From: Paulinella micropora
Lineage: Eukaryota; Cercozoa; Imbricatea; Euglyphida
Assembly (NCBI GenBank): GCA_009731375.1
Contig: BJOX01000086.1
Location: 658,209 to 698,670, forward strand
Direction of reading: 5' to 3'
Length of the DNA stretch: 40,462 nucleotides
Shown piece after piece: positions 26,630 to 36,374 of this stretch. Numbering within the stretch: position 1 is the first letter of the stretch; each line of letters opens with the position of its first letter. The notes beneath the pieces are model-generated. The model saw only the letters and a program-made list of their open reading frames with translations, was not told the DNA's origin and did not search any database. Position numbers and translations under genes: made by a program.

Positions 26630-29032
26630 CTAGCAGCCAAGGTGTCTGCACCGGGGGTGCGTGCCAGGAAACATTGTCATCGCCAATATTGGAAAATAGG
26701 TGGCGTAAATATCCCAAGCTATGTAGAGTGTTGGATCCGTACCTGGAGATCCGAGGAATTTAGTTTCTTCATACAGTCGGTCACCCGGGGCTCGAATGAA
26801 GCCGGTGAAACCACAACAAGGCGCAGGTGGCCATGGGAGGACTGATATGAATCGTTCAGGTTGAGGGGATACCGGTGTCGGTGGTTTTGGTGTCGACGTG
26901 TCCCTTTTTCGTAGATCACGCGGATCTCCAATACTGCGGAGGTCCTTCCATGATGGGGTCCGAGTCTTGAAGTTGTCAAGCGGGCTAAGAGAGTACGTAG
27001 CCGTTAAAGAGCTTGCCAATGGGGATTGAGCTCGAGACGCCGGGGGTGGGGCTAGCGCTGCTGGACTACCGGCCTGTGAAAGCGAGCTGCTAGACGATGA
27101 CGATGACGATGAGCTGCTGGACGAGGACGATGAACTACTAGACGAGCAAAGTGCCTGTTTATATTCCTCGCTCAGTCCGTGGAGTCGACGAGCAGACTGC
27201 CGGTTGGCGCGGGGCGGTGGCGAAGACACCGGGGGAGATCGGCCACAAGGGGACCGTTCCTGTTTGCCAAAAGAGCTCCGTGTCACACGTCGACTATCAG
27301 ATGCCAAGGGTACAGCTGGAACCGGGGACGATGGAGGATTTTCCAGTGCTTTCTGAAGCTGTCGTGGGATTGAGTGTGCAGGGGCCGGTGGGGGACCAGA
27401 GGCCGATGCAGATGGCAGTGCGGCCGGTGCGGACGACAAAGTTGCTATCGATGATGACGAGGCCGCCATAGATGATGATGATGCCGCCATCGACGACGAT
27501 GATGACGATGCTTGTCCGAAAGCGAGGGATTGTGCAGCAGGGCTGCGTCTTGGATCGGCCTGTGACTGTCGGAAAAACGACCAGGCTAGGGTGACACTGT
27601 CGTTGTCGCGGTCCTGTTGTGTAAGTTGACCAGCCATATCCATGTCGGGGCTTGAAGCGACCTCTGTTTCCGGGGATGTTTGTTTGGAGCCACTTTCCGA
27701 TGGGGTTCCCGGACCAGGAGACGTCTTCTGTCGTTTGGAGGCGTCAGCTTTACGTTCCTGATGACGGGTTTGTTTAGAAATGGCGGAGTTAGGGTTTTTA
27801 ACTGAGGGATTAGAGTGGTAGTGGACTTCGTCTTCATCTTCGTCCTCGTCGGTGGGGACGTAGGTAGAATCGTTCTTGTCGACTTGCTCTTCTTCTTCTA
27901 CCTCTTCCGGCTCTTCGTCTTCCTCTGCTGTCAGCGATTTCTCGTCCTCTGGCGGTTTCTTCTCACCTCTGTTGCCTTGTCTTTTTCTGTCGGACATGAA
28001 GAGGTTGACTGTGCGGCCATAGAGGTGAGCTTGCGAGGTTGACAGGAGATCGTAAGAGCCCGAAGGTTGTGTACTAACACGGTTATTGAAGATTCGTTCG
28101 ATCTTGGAAATCGGGTACGAAGTCGTGTCGGCCAAAATCTCCGGACGAAAGTCGTAGCTGATGGTAGCTAGTTGACGATCGCCCACTTGAAGTGGCTTGT
28201 CAAAAAGATGAAACTCCGGATCCGTCTCATAGACAATCTGTCTTGCCTTAGGCTTAAGAGGGATATAGTCGGTTGGCTTGACCCTCTGGGCCTCGTCGAT
28301 GGACAAGTTGATCTGTGCAGCCACCTCGTTGGCAAAGAGTAGATCGACGCGGTCGGGGAGATGGGTCGACACATAGATCGTAATCGCATGGAGCGGCGAC
28401 GTTGGATTGGCAGAGACAAAGAGTTCGATGCCATCGGTGAGTACTGCGTCGATGCCGACGGATGAGCGTGCTTCCACAGGGGGCAACCTCCGAATGGTGA
28501 AACCGTGCTGCATAACCCATGATAGGCGGGCGACGCCTTTGCAGTTGCAGGCTGAATCCAAGGTACATGTGGTCTTACCGATAAACGGGCGGTTGAGAGG
28601 GTGTTTGGCGACCCAAACACATCCAGTGACCACTGTCGGGATTGTCGCAATCCGTAGAGGCGGGGGCGTTGGCACCAACGGAGAGCGGGACCGGGTAGTC
28701 ATGTGAAAAGCGCGCGCAGTGTTGCGAGAAGCGGCCGCTGGTGGCTTCCAGTCGCAGTGTTTCTTTTCGTCTTGACAACGCTGTTGACGAAGCTTGCATT
28801 CCTCGAACGAATGTCTGGGTAGTTGATCCTTCTTCAATAAGTTGTTGTGCTCCTTGCAGTAGGCGCAGGGAATACCCGTAAACGGCTTAGGTTTGGTCTG
28901 GTTCGTCGGTCTACCCGGTGGGTCAGTCTTAATTGTGGACATAGACGTCTTCTTCGAAGGGATCACCACAGCGTTGGCTCCCGTGAGGTGCTGTCGCGGT
29001 GCCGGCCTCTTCTTGTTCAGGTGTTCCTTCAT
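26630..29032 (-). CDS. Zinc-knuckle and retropepsin-like protein, 800 aa
   Basis: An uninterrupted frame of 800 codons. Residues 56-79 are CAYC...H...C, a CX2C-X14-HX4C knuckle, longer than the retroviral spacing. Residues 152-250 resemble a retropepsin: GKTTCTLDSACNCKGVARL (Asp159, with Ala in place of the active-site Gly), a beta-rich stretch, and VDLLFANEVAAQINLSIDEA. Residues 365-425 are acidic; the region 440-700 is Ser/Pro/Gln-rich, with poly-Ser runs from GAT/GAC repeats in the DNA (about 27085-27150 and 27460-27515). The same phase is open upstream to TAA at 29192-29194. It was probably translated as part of a Gag-Pro polyprotein; proteolytic activity is doubtful. Confidence 0.7.
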   Translation of the reverse strand: MKEHLNKKRPAPRQHLTGANAVVIPSKKTSMSTIKTDPPGRPTNQTKPKPFTGIPCAYCKEHNNLLKKDQLPRHSFEECKLRQQRCQDEKKHCDWKPPAAASRNTARAFHMTTRSRSPLVPTPPPLRIATIPTVVTGCVWVAKHPLNRPFIGKTTCTLDSACNCKGVARLSWVMQHGFTIRRLPPVEARSSVGIDAVLTDGIELFVSANPTSPLHAITIYVSTHLPDRVDLLFANEVAAQINLSIDEAQRVKPTDYIPLKPKARQIVYETDPEFHLFDKPLQVGDRQLATISYDFRPEILADTTSYPISKIERIFNNRVSTQPSGSYDLLSTSQAHLYGRTVNLFMSDRKRQGNRGEKKPPEDEKSLTAEEDEEPEEVEEEEQVDKNDSTYVPTDEDEDEDEVHYHSNPSVKNPNSAISKQTRHQERKADASKRQKTSPGPGTPSESGSKQTSPETEVASSPDMDMAGQLTQQDRDNDSVTLAWSFFRQSQADPRRSPAAQSLAFGQASSSSSSMAASSSSMAASSSSIATLSSAPAALPSASASGPPPAPAHSIPRQLQKALENPPSSPVPAVPLASDSRRVTRSSFGKQERSPCGRSPPVSSPPPRANRQSARRLHGLSEEYKQALCSSSSSSSSSSSSSSSSSSSSSLSQAGSPAALAPPPASRAQSPLASSLTATYSLSPLDNFKTRTPSWKDLRSIGDPRDLRKRDTSTPKPPTPVSPQPERFISVLPWPPAPCCGFTGFIRAPGDRLYEETKFLGSPGTDPTLYIAWDIYATYFPILAMTMFPGTHPRCRHLGC

Positions 29033-29197
29033 GACCGGATGGGTCGTCTTCAGACGCGTACGCTTGTCAGGGCGAGTCGATGTATGTGAGGGAGCGGTCT
29101 GGGCCGTAGCCAGGGCGTCGGCCTTGCGCTTTTGTCGAGAAGGGCGATTGGGGTTGGCATTCTCCGTGGCTGTCTTTGCTTGCCGCGGCAGTTAAAG

Positions 29198-30394
29198 TCA
29201 CCGACGGTCAGTACGGGTGGATGGTTGGCCTTGGCGAGTAAAGTCCCGCTTGCGCGTAGATGGATCGTTGGTGTCGGTGCGGACGGTCACCGGGATCTCC
29301 ATCCCCAGAAGGTAATCTTGCATGACGTTGGGGTCAAGGGTCCTGGCCCAAGGGAGGAGGTCATCCAGGTTGCGCGGCCAGCCGGCGCCGTAGGTAAGCA
29401 TGACTTGATCTGCTCGCTGATTCCATCGGTCACGTTCCATCGGGGTTACCATGCGGCCCAAGTCCTCAATCTGGTTCCCGTCGCAGATGATCACGCCGGT
29501 CACGCGTGCGGCCTCGTAGTACGTAATACATCGGTTGACGTACGCCAGGAGTTGCTCCTTCTTAAAGCGTCGAAGATTGAGGGCTTGGAGAGCTGACTTC
29601 CGTGTGTCGTGTTTGTCCAGACGACCGTGAATAAGGTCGCGGATGAACTGCAGCCAGATGAGGGACAACGAGCACCATACCTGCTGGATGGAGTCGGTGA
29701 CGCGGACGAAGCGGGCCCAACAGGCGTCCATGATGGCAACTGTAGCTTTGTCTCCCCACGCGCGAACGTTGCTGATGGCGTGCATGATGGCCAGTTGGAT
29801 CGGCGTGTTGGCGACGTGGTAGTTGACTGCTAATTCGCGCGCGAAGGTAGCTTCGTCAGCCGTCGGTATTCCTGTCGGAGTTGACAAGATGAACATGACG
29901 CGGCGTGAGGGTGCGGGTCCATAAGGACGCAGCAACATATACATGTGGTAGCCCGAGTTGGCGCCAGAAGTGCTGGAGCGAAGGAGGCGACGGGGCGGCG
30001 AAGACTGGGATGATGTTCCATCCCCGGAGGAGCTTGCCGAATGGGGCGTTGATGTCCCGTCGGGCTGGGGCTGTTGGACGGGAGCGTCATCTTGTTCCGA
30101 CTCTTTGTCGTCCTCGTCGTCGTCTTCCTTTTCTTCATTCTCGAGGGCTGCCTCTCGCTCTGCCTCTTCTCGTTTTCGTTCTCGTTCTCGTTCTCGTTCT
30201 TCTGTTTCCTCTTCCTTTTCAAGTTCGGTGGCTTGGCGTTTTACTTCTGCTACCGCTCTTGTTGCTGCATCTTCATCAGCCTTGGCTTCTGTTACAATAG
30301 GCATTGTCGCAGGTGCCCTGGGCCTGCCGGGATGGGTGCCAACGTGCTGGTACCTGAGCTGGATGAGGCTGGCGCAGGTCTCGGTGTCACGCAT
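29198..30394 (-). CDS. Gag-like protein, 398 aa
   Basis: An uninterrupted frame. Residues 40-120 are a highly charged coiled-coil (ERERERERKREEAERE) and Asp/Glu-rich; residues 125-160 are Ser/Pro-rich. Residues 175-350 are helical and aromatic, as in retrotransposon gag domains: FARELAVNYHVANTPIQ, WARFVRVTDSIQQVWCSL, IWLQFIRDLIHGRLDKHD, RRFKKEQLLAYVNRC, WNQRADQVMLTYGAGWP. The end is basic. It stops with TGA (29198-29200) and TAA two codons later (29192-29194); the same phase then continues into the knuckle-protease frame. The start is uncertain: MPIVTEAKADED at residue 31 is an alternative to the first ATG. Confidence 0.7.
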   Translation of the reverse strand: MRDTETCASLIQLRYQHVGTHPGRPRAPATMPIVTEAKADEDAATRAVAEVKRQATELEKEEETEERERERERKREEAEREAALENEEKEDDDEDDKESEQDDAPVQQPQPDGTSTPHSASSSGDGTSSQSSPPRRLLRSSTSGANSGYHMYMLLRPYGPAPSRRVMFILSTPTGIPTADEATFARELAVNYHVANTPIQLAIMHAISNVRAWGDKATVAIMDACWARFVRVTDSIQQVWCSLSLIWLQFIRDLIHGRLDKHDTRKSALQALNLRRFKKEQLLAYVNRCITYYEAARVTGVIICDGNQIEDLGRMVTPMERDRWNQRADQVMLTYGAGWPRNLDDLLPWARTLDPNVMQDYLLGMEIPVTVRTDTNDPSTRKRDFTRQGQPSTRTDRR

Positions 30395-30819
30395 GCAGGT
30401 GTCAGCGGAAGACCAGGGAGGGTCGTAGCGGGTGAAGTAGTTGGATTAAGCGCCGAACTCGAAGTGAACAAGTCGATGTCGCAGGGTTGTTCGACAATGT
30501 GTGCGTTAGGTCGCTGTGGGGACGAGAGGAGCTTACCTATAAAGGATGGCATGGCCGATGAACGATTTACCGGCCGGGATGGGTGCCAACGTGCTGGTAC
30601 TTGAGCTGGATGAAGCTGGCGCAGGTCTCGGTGTCACGCGTGCAGGTGTCAGCATGACCAGGGAGGGTCGTAGTGGGTGAAGTAGTCGGATTAAGCGCCG
30701 AACTCGAAGTGAACAAGTCGATGTCGTAGGGTTGTTCGACAGTGGGTGCGTTAGGTCGCTGTGGGGACGAGAGGAGCGTACCAATAAAGGATGGCATGGC
30801 CAATGAACGATTTACCGGC
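30326..30819. repeat. 247-bp tandem duplication upstream of the gag-like frame
   Basis: Units 30326-30572 and 30573-30819 both start GCCGGGATGGGTGCCAACG and end GAACGATTTACCG, with small differences (AAGACC/TGACC indel, GTAGCGGG/GTAGTGGG, TACCTATAAAGG/TACCAATAAAGG). On the minus strand each encodes MPSFIG-LLSSPQRPNA and DIDLFTSSSALNPTTS, so it duplicates the 5' part of the gag-like transcript or leader. Confidence 0.93.
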
Positions 30820-30986
30820 TCATTTGGTCTACCAGCGAGTAGAGTCGAGAAAGGTTGCACTACGGGGCGCGGTGGGCAGGAGTTGCAGCTCGAGCGAGGC
30901 GTCCAGTACGTATGAACGAAGCATCCGGAGACGGATAGGGCATGTTGGGTATCTGGGGCATGAAGGGTCGAATGGACTGACGTCGT

Positions 30987-31871
30987 TCAAGCGTCGGTGT
31001 ACCTGCAGATGCTGGAGCTGAGGACAGTATCGGAGTTGACGAAGTCGGTGTAGCTGTTCTGGGAGTCGAAGACGTCGAAGGGTGGCTTGGGCGGGTCGTC
31101 GTCGCAGAAAAGCTTCCAGCGGGATGCAAAGTAGTTGGACCAGTCCGACTCGATGGAGGAACGGATGTGGCACCAGCGACTGTATCCAAAGGAGCAGTGA
31201 CCGGTAATGATCCCATCAATCCAGCAGTTGAAGCGGTAACCGGGTAGTAGTTGTGAAAAACTTCTACAGGGATGACGTTGCCAAGATCGTGCCAAAGCTT
31301 CTCTGCAGCTGCCAACGATCCAGCAGCCCAGGTACTGGGTGTAGACTTCAGCGTCTGTCCAATCGGGATTACGGAGAAGGGGGACCTGAGGTAGCGATGT
31401 AGCCTTGTCCTTATGATTCTTTCGTAGAATGTCTCGTTCATCACCCACATAACTGGTCAATAAATCGTAAATAAATTGGACAGTTTGAGTGCGGGAGAGG
31501 TTTGCATGAAGGCGAGTAGTCTTCCCAGCCTTAACTTCCTCCTGAAATTTATTGTTGGTGCGTAGAGTATCCGGACGAGAACCCAGGATGGGGTAGGGGT
31601 CCAAGCAGCGTCGCTCGTGTTCGTTGTACTTCGAAACTGGGTCGTCGTATCGCGACTGGTTCCACATGTAGGCGTACCAGGAGCAAGCCAGAACGCAGAG
31701 CAGTAGCTGAAGAGGGCGATGTGCAGTGGAGTAGGTGTTCTCCACTCTGTAGGTAGGGGGTGACCCTAAAACGACAAAACCAGACACATACTTTGTTGGT
31801 TGACTGCATAGTGTGTATGAGGGCAGAGGAGGGACACAAAAATGCTGCAGGTGAACAATCTGTCGAAACAT
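30987..31871 (-). CDS. Unknown protein, 294 aa, upstream of the gag-like frame
   Basis: Open for 294 codons, probably real from about residue 68 (MWNQSRYDDPVSKYNEHE). It is rich in Trp, Cys, Phe and Asp (TDAEVYTQYLGCWIVGSC, GYRFNCWIDGIITGHC, SRWCHIRSSIESDW, SRWKLFCDDDPPKPP), a composition unlike the Pro/Thr/Ser-rich overlapping minus frame 30860-31450, which I take as shadow. The first 65 residues are less convincing and may be leader. No family recognised. It lies upstream of the gag-like frame in the same orientation. Confidence 0.45.
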   Translation of the reverse strand: MFRQIVHLQHFCVPPLPSYTLCSQPTKYVSGFVVLGSPPTYRVENTYSTAHRPLQLLLCVLACSWYAYMWNQSRYDDPVSKYNEHERRCLDPYPILGSRPDTLRTNNKFQEEVKAGKTTRLHANLSRTQTVQFIYDLLTSYVGDERDILRKNHKDKATSLPQVPLLRNPDWTDAEVYTQYLGCWIVGSCREALARSWQRHPCRSFSQLLPGYRFNCWIDGIITGHCSFGYSRWCHIRSSIESDWSNYFASRWKLFCDDDPPKPPFDVFDSQNSYTDFVNSDTVLSSSICRYTDA

Positions 31872-31989
31872 ATGTGTTTTTGGTTACCTCTGCCCTAATA
31901 CGTTGTTGTATAGCCACTCCTGAAGGAGAGGGTCTTTCCAAATCGATCTGTCGACAGAACACACCAACTCTGTGTGTGTAGTTTTCACT

Positions 31990-34190
31990 TGGAAGGAAGA
32001 AATTCGAATTGTGAGTTTGTATTACAACTCTTCAAGTAGGCAGATACAACGAACTCTTAATAAGAACACTATGGCTGTATTGAGTCCTGACTCTATGAGA
32101 GCAGGTGAAATCATATGTTTTTTAGGTAATTTTAGTGGGGTCCAAAACGGAGGCAACTATAACTTTTGAAGTTTTCAACCTTTTTGTGATCTGTTTTTTT
32201 TGTTAGAAAGATCACGATGAGAAATGGTCCTCACTGTTTTCAAACATCGAAAAAAATTGAAATTTAAACTTAAAATTCAAATTCAAAATTTTGTGCTTTA
32301 TTCATTAAAAAAAGTTGATGGGCAAAGGTTGTCTATGATTTGCAAAATTTGGTGCGGACCAATATCGAGTATGAGCTTTCAGAATCTGAAGTCGGTTTGG
32401 AAAAAGATACAGTATTGAAGGAGGAGTAGTTTCCTGGGTTTTTCCCACCCTGTGACGCGAATGAATTCGACTTTAAAAAAGTTGTTCAATGTGGTTTTAA
32501 CTATGTTTCTTAGTTATCGGTTTATTTTACATGTCGGCAGGAAGCTATCTTTTGAAAACCTTACTGTTGTATGTCAAGATCCCTTAACAAACGAAAGGTT
32601 GTTTACCAACTTTTTTGACACCATCTTGACTGGAAAAAATGAAAAAAAATTCCCCGATTTTCGCGGTTTTTTGTCCTACAGCTGGCCCGGCCAACCTAGG
32701 AAAAAGCTCAGAGGGGAGGGTTGCCTGAGTGCGTCAGATATCTTTTAGCGCAAAGCATATCATAGGTATCTAAATATCTAGACAGCAACCTTCAGTGTTT
32801 TTCATCACTTGTACAAAATATTTCTTGATACCTTCATTTGTAGGCTACAAACCATAGGAGAAAACCACTTATTTTTTCCTTGTCGAAACATAAATATCTC
32901 ATATTTCGTAGCTTGTCATTATTATTTCTTGCACATGTGAATAGGTGAATCATTTTGTATTATCATTAAACGTATTTCTCCAAATTTATGTAATCTGTAA
33001 ATGTCTGTGGAATAGAAAAACTCAAAATCACAAAACCAGCATTTTCTGGTTTTGGGAACATATACATCTTATCATACTTAAGACTTTTAAGTATTGGAAT
33101 AAACTTGTATTATCATAAACTAAAGCTCCACCAAAGTATTTTTGTTTATTTTGCCTAGAACCTACAAACCAAAAAGTGGGTTTTCACAACTTCACCTGTC
33201 TGATCTACACATGCCTGTACATTTTTTCCTGGACCTTGCTCCTACAGTTTTTTTAGTGTAATCATGTCTCATTGACATATACTTACGATAGATACAAAAA
33301 TATTGAAAATGGGATGTGCCTGCTTCATCCTGGAGGCATGCAAGTCCAAGATGTCGGAATGTCAAAAAAGTTTTGACCATTTTCCTTTTGGAGTTCGTGT
33401 GATTTTTCAACAAAAACTACGTAGATTTGAAGGTATAGTGTTTTAGGACCCGCCCAACATATTTAGGAGCTGTAGGACCGTCAATTACTTTAGAAATAAA
33501 TTAAAATTTATTTGCTTGTTCAGCTGCCCTTAAGGGACCGTTTTCCGGCCGACTCTGTCTGTGTGTCTCAGATATGTTGAAATTTTCTCAAAATTCAATC
33601 AAATTATTTATCGAGATGCATTGTATAACGTTCAATAGTTCGAAAGCTAAGAAAATAACAAGCAAAAACAGATTCTTTAATCATATCGTGGTTGCAAACC
33701 ATTCTTTCACCACATTGAATTAGCAAAAAAATTACGGCCCGACCTGTCTTTTTGCCAAAGTTTCCGAAATTTCTTCCACAAGAAATGGTGACTTGTTTAC
33801 AACTTCAAATGCTTCGTTTGTCAAAACTACTAAAAATAATTTAAAATGGATTGCAGATTCTGAATCAGGGCGATCTGAAGAATTTATCAGTGTATATGTT
33901 TTATTATTTTTAAATCGGCGAATCAACTAAAGACCCCAAAAGGGGGTAAAAATACATATGACCAGTAAATAGTAATACTAGAGACTCGTCCTGGTCACTT
34001 CGTTTATTTACGTAATTTTGACCTCTTTGCAGGCTTAGGTGCAACGTACGATCAAGTGTAGAACGTAGATTGTGAGGTCTCCAGTTCTCAAACGGATAGT
34101 GTCTTTCGGTTTCGAGTTAACAATCATAAACGTGTAGTGTCGGGTTGGTAGACTTGAAAATCAAAATTGATTTGGGAGGGCCTAGGCGAA
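31990..34190. repeat. Repeat family X, long copy, AT-rich
   Basis: Left block 32010-32115 (TGTGAGTTTGTATTACAAC, ACGAACTCTTAATAAGAACA, GAGAGCAGGTGAAAT) matches 2939-3230. Right block 33960-34015 (AGTAAATAG, GGTCACTTCGTTTATTTACG) matches 3250-3295. Beyond that, 34033-34185 matches both flanks of the Gypsy-like insertion. About 1.85 kb of AT-rich sequence between the blocks has no coding motif. No terminal inverted repeat was seen. Confidence 0.7.
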
Positions 34191-34918
34191 AATGACTCTG
34201 ACTGGGAACGTCGAAAATGACAATCAAACATTGCAAACTTCCTTTCCTTGTCCACAAATTTACCGTAAAGCGTGTTTCACGGAACTTTCAAATCGGGTGG
34301 AAAAGTATTACGGAGCAAAAAGGCAATAGTTAATCTTTTCTAAAAAGATCTTTGACTTAATCGTTTGAAATCATTTCTGAACGGAATCGAAAACTAGTTA
34401 GTGAAGTCGAAACGTCGTGGAGAGCTTGGGAGATTCCGTTACTGATGAACCGGTCAAAAAGAGTGACTTAAATATCAACGGTAAAGGTTTTGGCCGGTCG
34501 TTAAGATGCTCAATCTGATACGCCACAACCCCAAACCGCCAAAGCCGGCGGCTTTGAATCAAGTTCACCGTTACACGTAGAGTGATATTAATATAGGTAA
34601 AATAGGTAATTGTCCATGACGTGGGCCGGTATGACTAAATACTATTATTAATAAAATTTTCCATTGCCGTTTATTTACAGTACTAGTGAAAGTAATTATA
34701 ATTAGCAACATTCAAGTTAACACACTTTCGATCAACATTTATATAAAAAGTTCTATTTTATAAAAAAGTTCTATTTTATAAAAAGTTCTATCTTATAAAA
34801 AAGTTCTATTTTATAAAAATGATCTGACTTTTCAAACAAGTTTAAAGCAATTATCTTTTTTATACATATAACTTTGTTAATACTTATAACTTTTTTCATA
34901 CTTATAGGCTTCCTCAGA
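34191..34918. other. No gene recognised
   Basis: AT-rich sequence with no coding motif on either strand. It contains one short tandem repeat cluster (listed next). It may still belong to the repeat before it. Confidence 0.55.
34744..34820. repeat. Short tandem repeat, 17-18-bp units
   Basis: Four units of AAAAAGTTCTATTTTAT (GTTCTAT at about 34750, 34768, 34785 and 34803). Confidence 0.9.
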
Positions 34919-35410
34919 CTATAGCATCAGATCCAGATCCTGAACATGTGCCTCCATTGGGTCACCGGGGTCAGCCGATCCCAACGCATTGTCAGAACAC
35001 CAAACAGACATAGCAGCAACAGCAACAGCAGGAGCAGATGGGGGCTGTGAAGTGCATGAAGAGCTAGATGCGAGGGTGTTAGCTGAAGAGAAGAACTCGG
35101 AGACACTACGGTGCGCTCCCGAACCCCTCTCTCTAGCCAGGACGCCCACACTGCGCGGACGGCCGCGCCGCGCAACATCAACGTCACTTGGGGGAGAGGT
35201 GGGACAGAAGCTGATGGAACCTCAGTGAGGTCAATCACCTCCTCGCCCCCATCCTCCACCCCAAGCTCCTCCCTTTTACCCTCCCTAGCAGACCAACACT
35301 CAGACACATATGATCCAAACAACACATCCAACTTTGGAGGGGGACGCAACGCTGTAACCCCTAACAACGCAGCAAGCCTAAAGTTACTGCGGAAGCGCGA
35401 CTTCCCCTGA
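34919..35410 (-). other. Possible 3' end of a coding remnant, uncertain
   Basis: A minus frame reading GGEEVIDLTEVPSASVPPL and AVWASWLERGVRE, then (in a second phase, 34919-35149) SEFFSSANTLASSSSC, NALGSADPGDPMEAHVQ and DLDLML before a stop. The GC-rich, Ser/Ala/Pro-rich sequence contrasts with the AT-rich DNA on its left. No domain was recognised. It could be a transposase or host-gene fragment, or open by composition. Confidence 0.25.
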
Positions 35411-35414
35411 AAAA

Positions 35415-35435
35415 NNNNNNNNNNAAAGAAAAGTT

Positions 35436-35498
<63 letters not shown>
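35415..35498. repeat. Gap and (ACT)n trinucleotide repeat
   Basis: Ten N (35415-35424) in an A-rich stretch, then about 22 ACT/CTA triplets (35432-35498). It gives poly-Ser, poly-Val or poly-Tyr in shadow frames. Confidence 0.93.
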
Positions 35499-35696
35499 TG
35501 TCTCTTGCAGAAGGGCTGGAGCACCTGGGCGTCATGCGCTGCACCAAGTTGATTAAACCCATGCCATAGTTTAGCAGCAACTGGCAACAACCAAACACGG
35601 CATGGCTCAGCGCGGTAGGAGGAATGCATACTTTCATACTTTCGTACTCCTTTCGTACATGCATACCTGCTGCTCCGCAGGTTTGAGCTGCTTATC

Positions 35697-36374
<678 letters not shown>

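Larger units (their letters stand above)
26000..31990 (-). mobile_element. Gag-protease retroelement cassette lacking pol
   Basis: Three long minus-strand frames lie in the order 294 aa unknown, 398 aa gag-like, and 800 aa with zinc knuckle and retropepsin-like domain, plus a frameshifted tail. This is a gag-pro order, but no RT, RNase H or integrase motif occurs before the Gypsy-like flank at 25.99 kb or upstream. It may be a non-autonomous LTR element, a truncated one whose pol was lost, or a domesticated gag-protease gene. LTRs of its own were not identified; the limits are approximate. Confidence 0.6.

Noticed and set aside
30860-31450. Minus-strand frame of 196 codons overlapping the 294-codon frame
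   Set aside because: Pro/Thr/Ser-rich throughout its second half; the overlapping frame has better-distributed Trp, Cys and charged residues. Not excluded, only less likely.
32010-34040. DNA transposon with terminal inverted repeats
   Set aside because: The two end blocks are not inverted copies of each other, so the class was left open.
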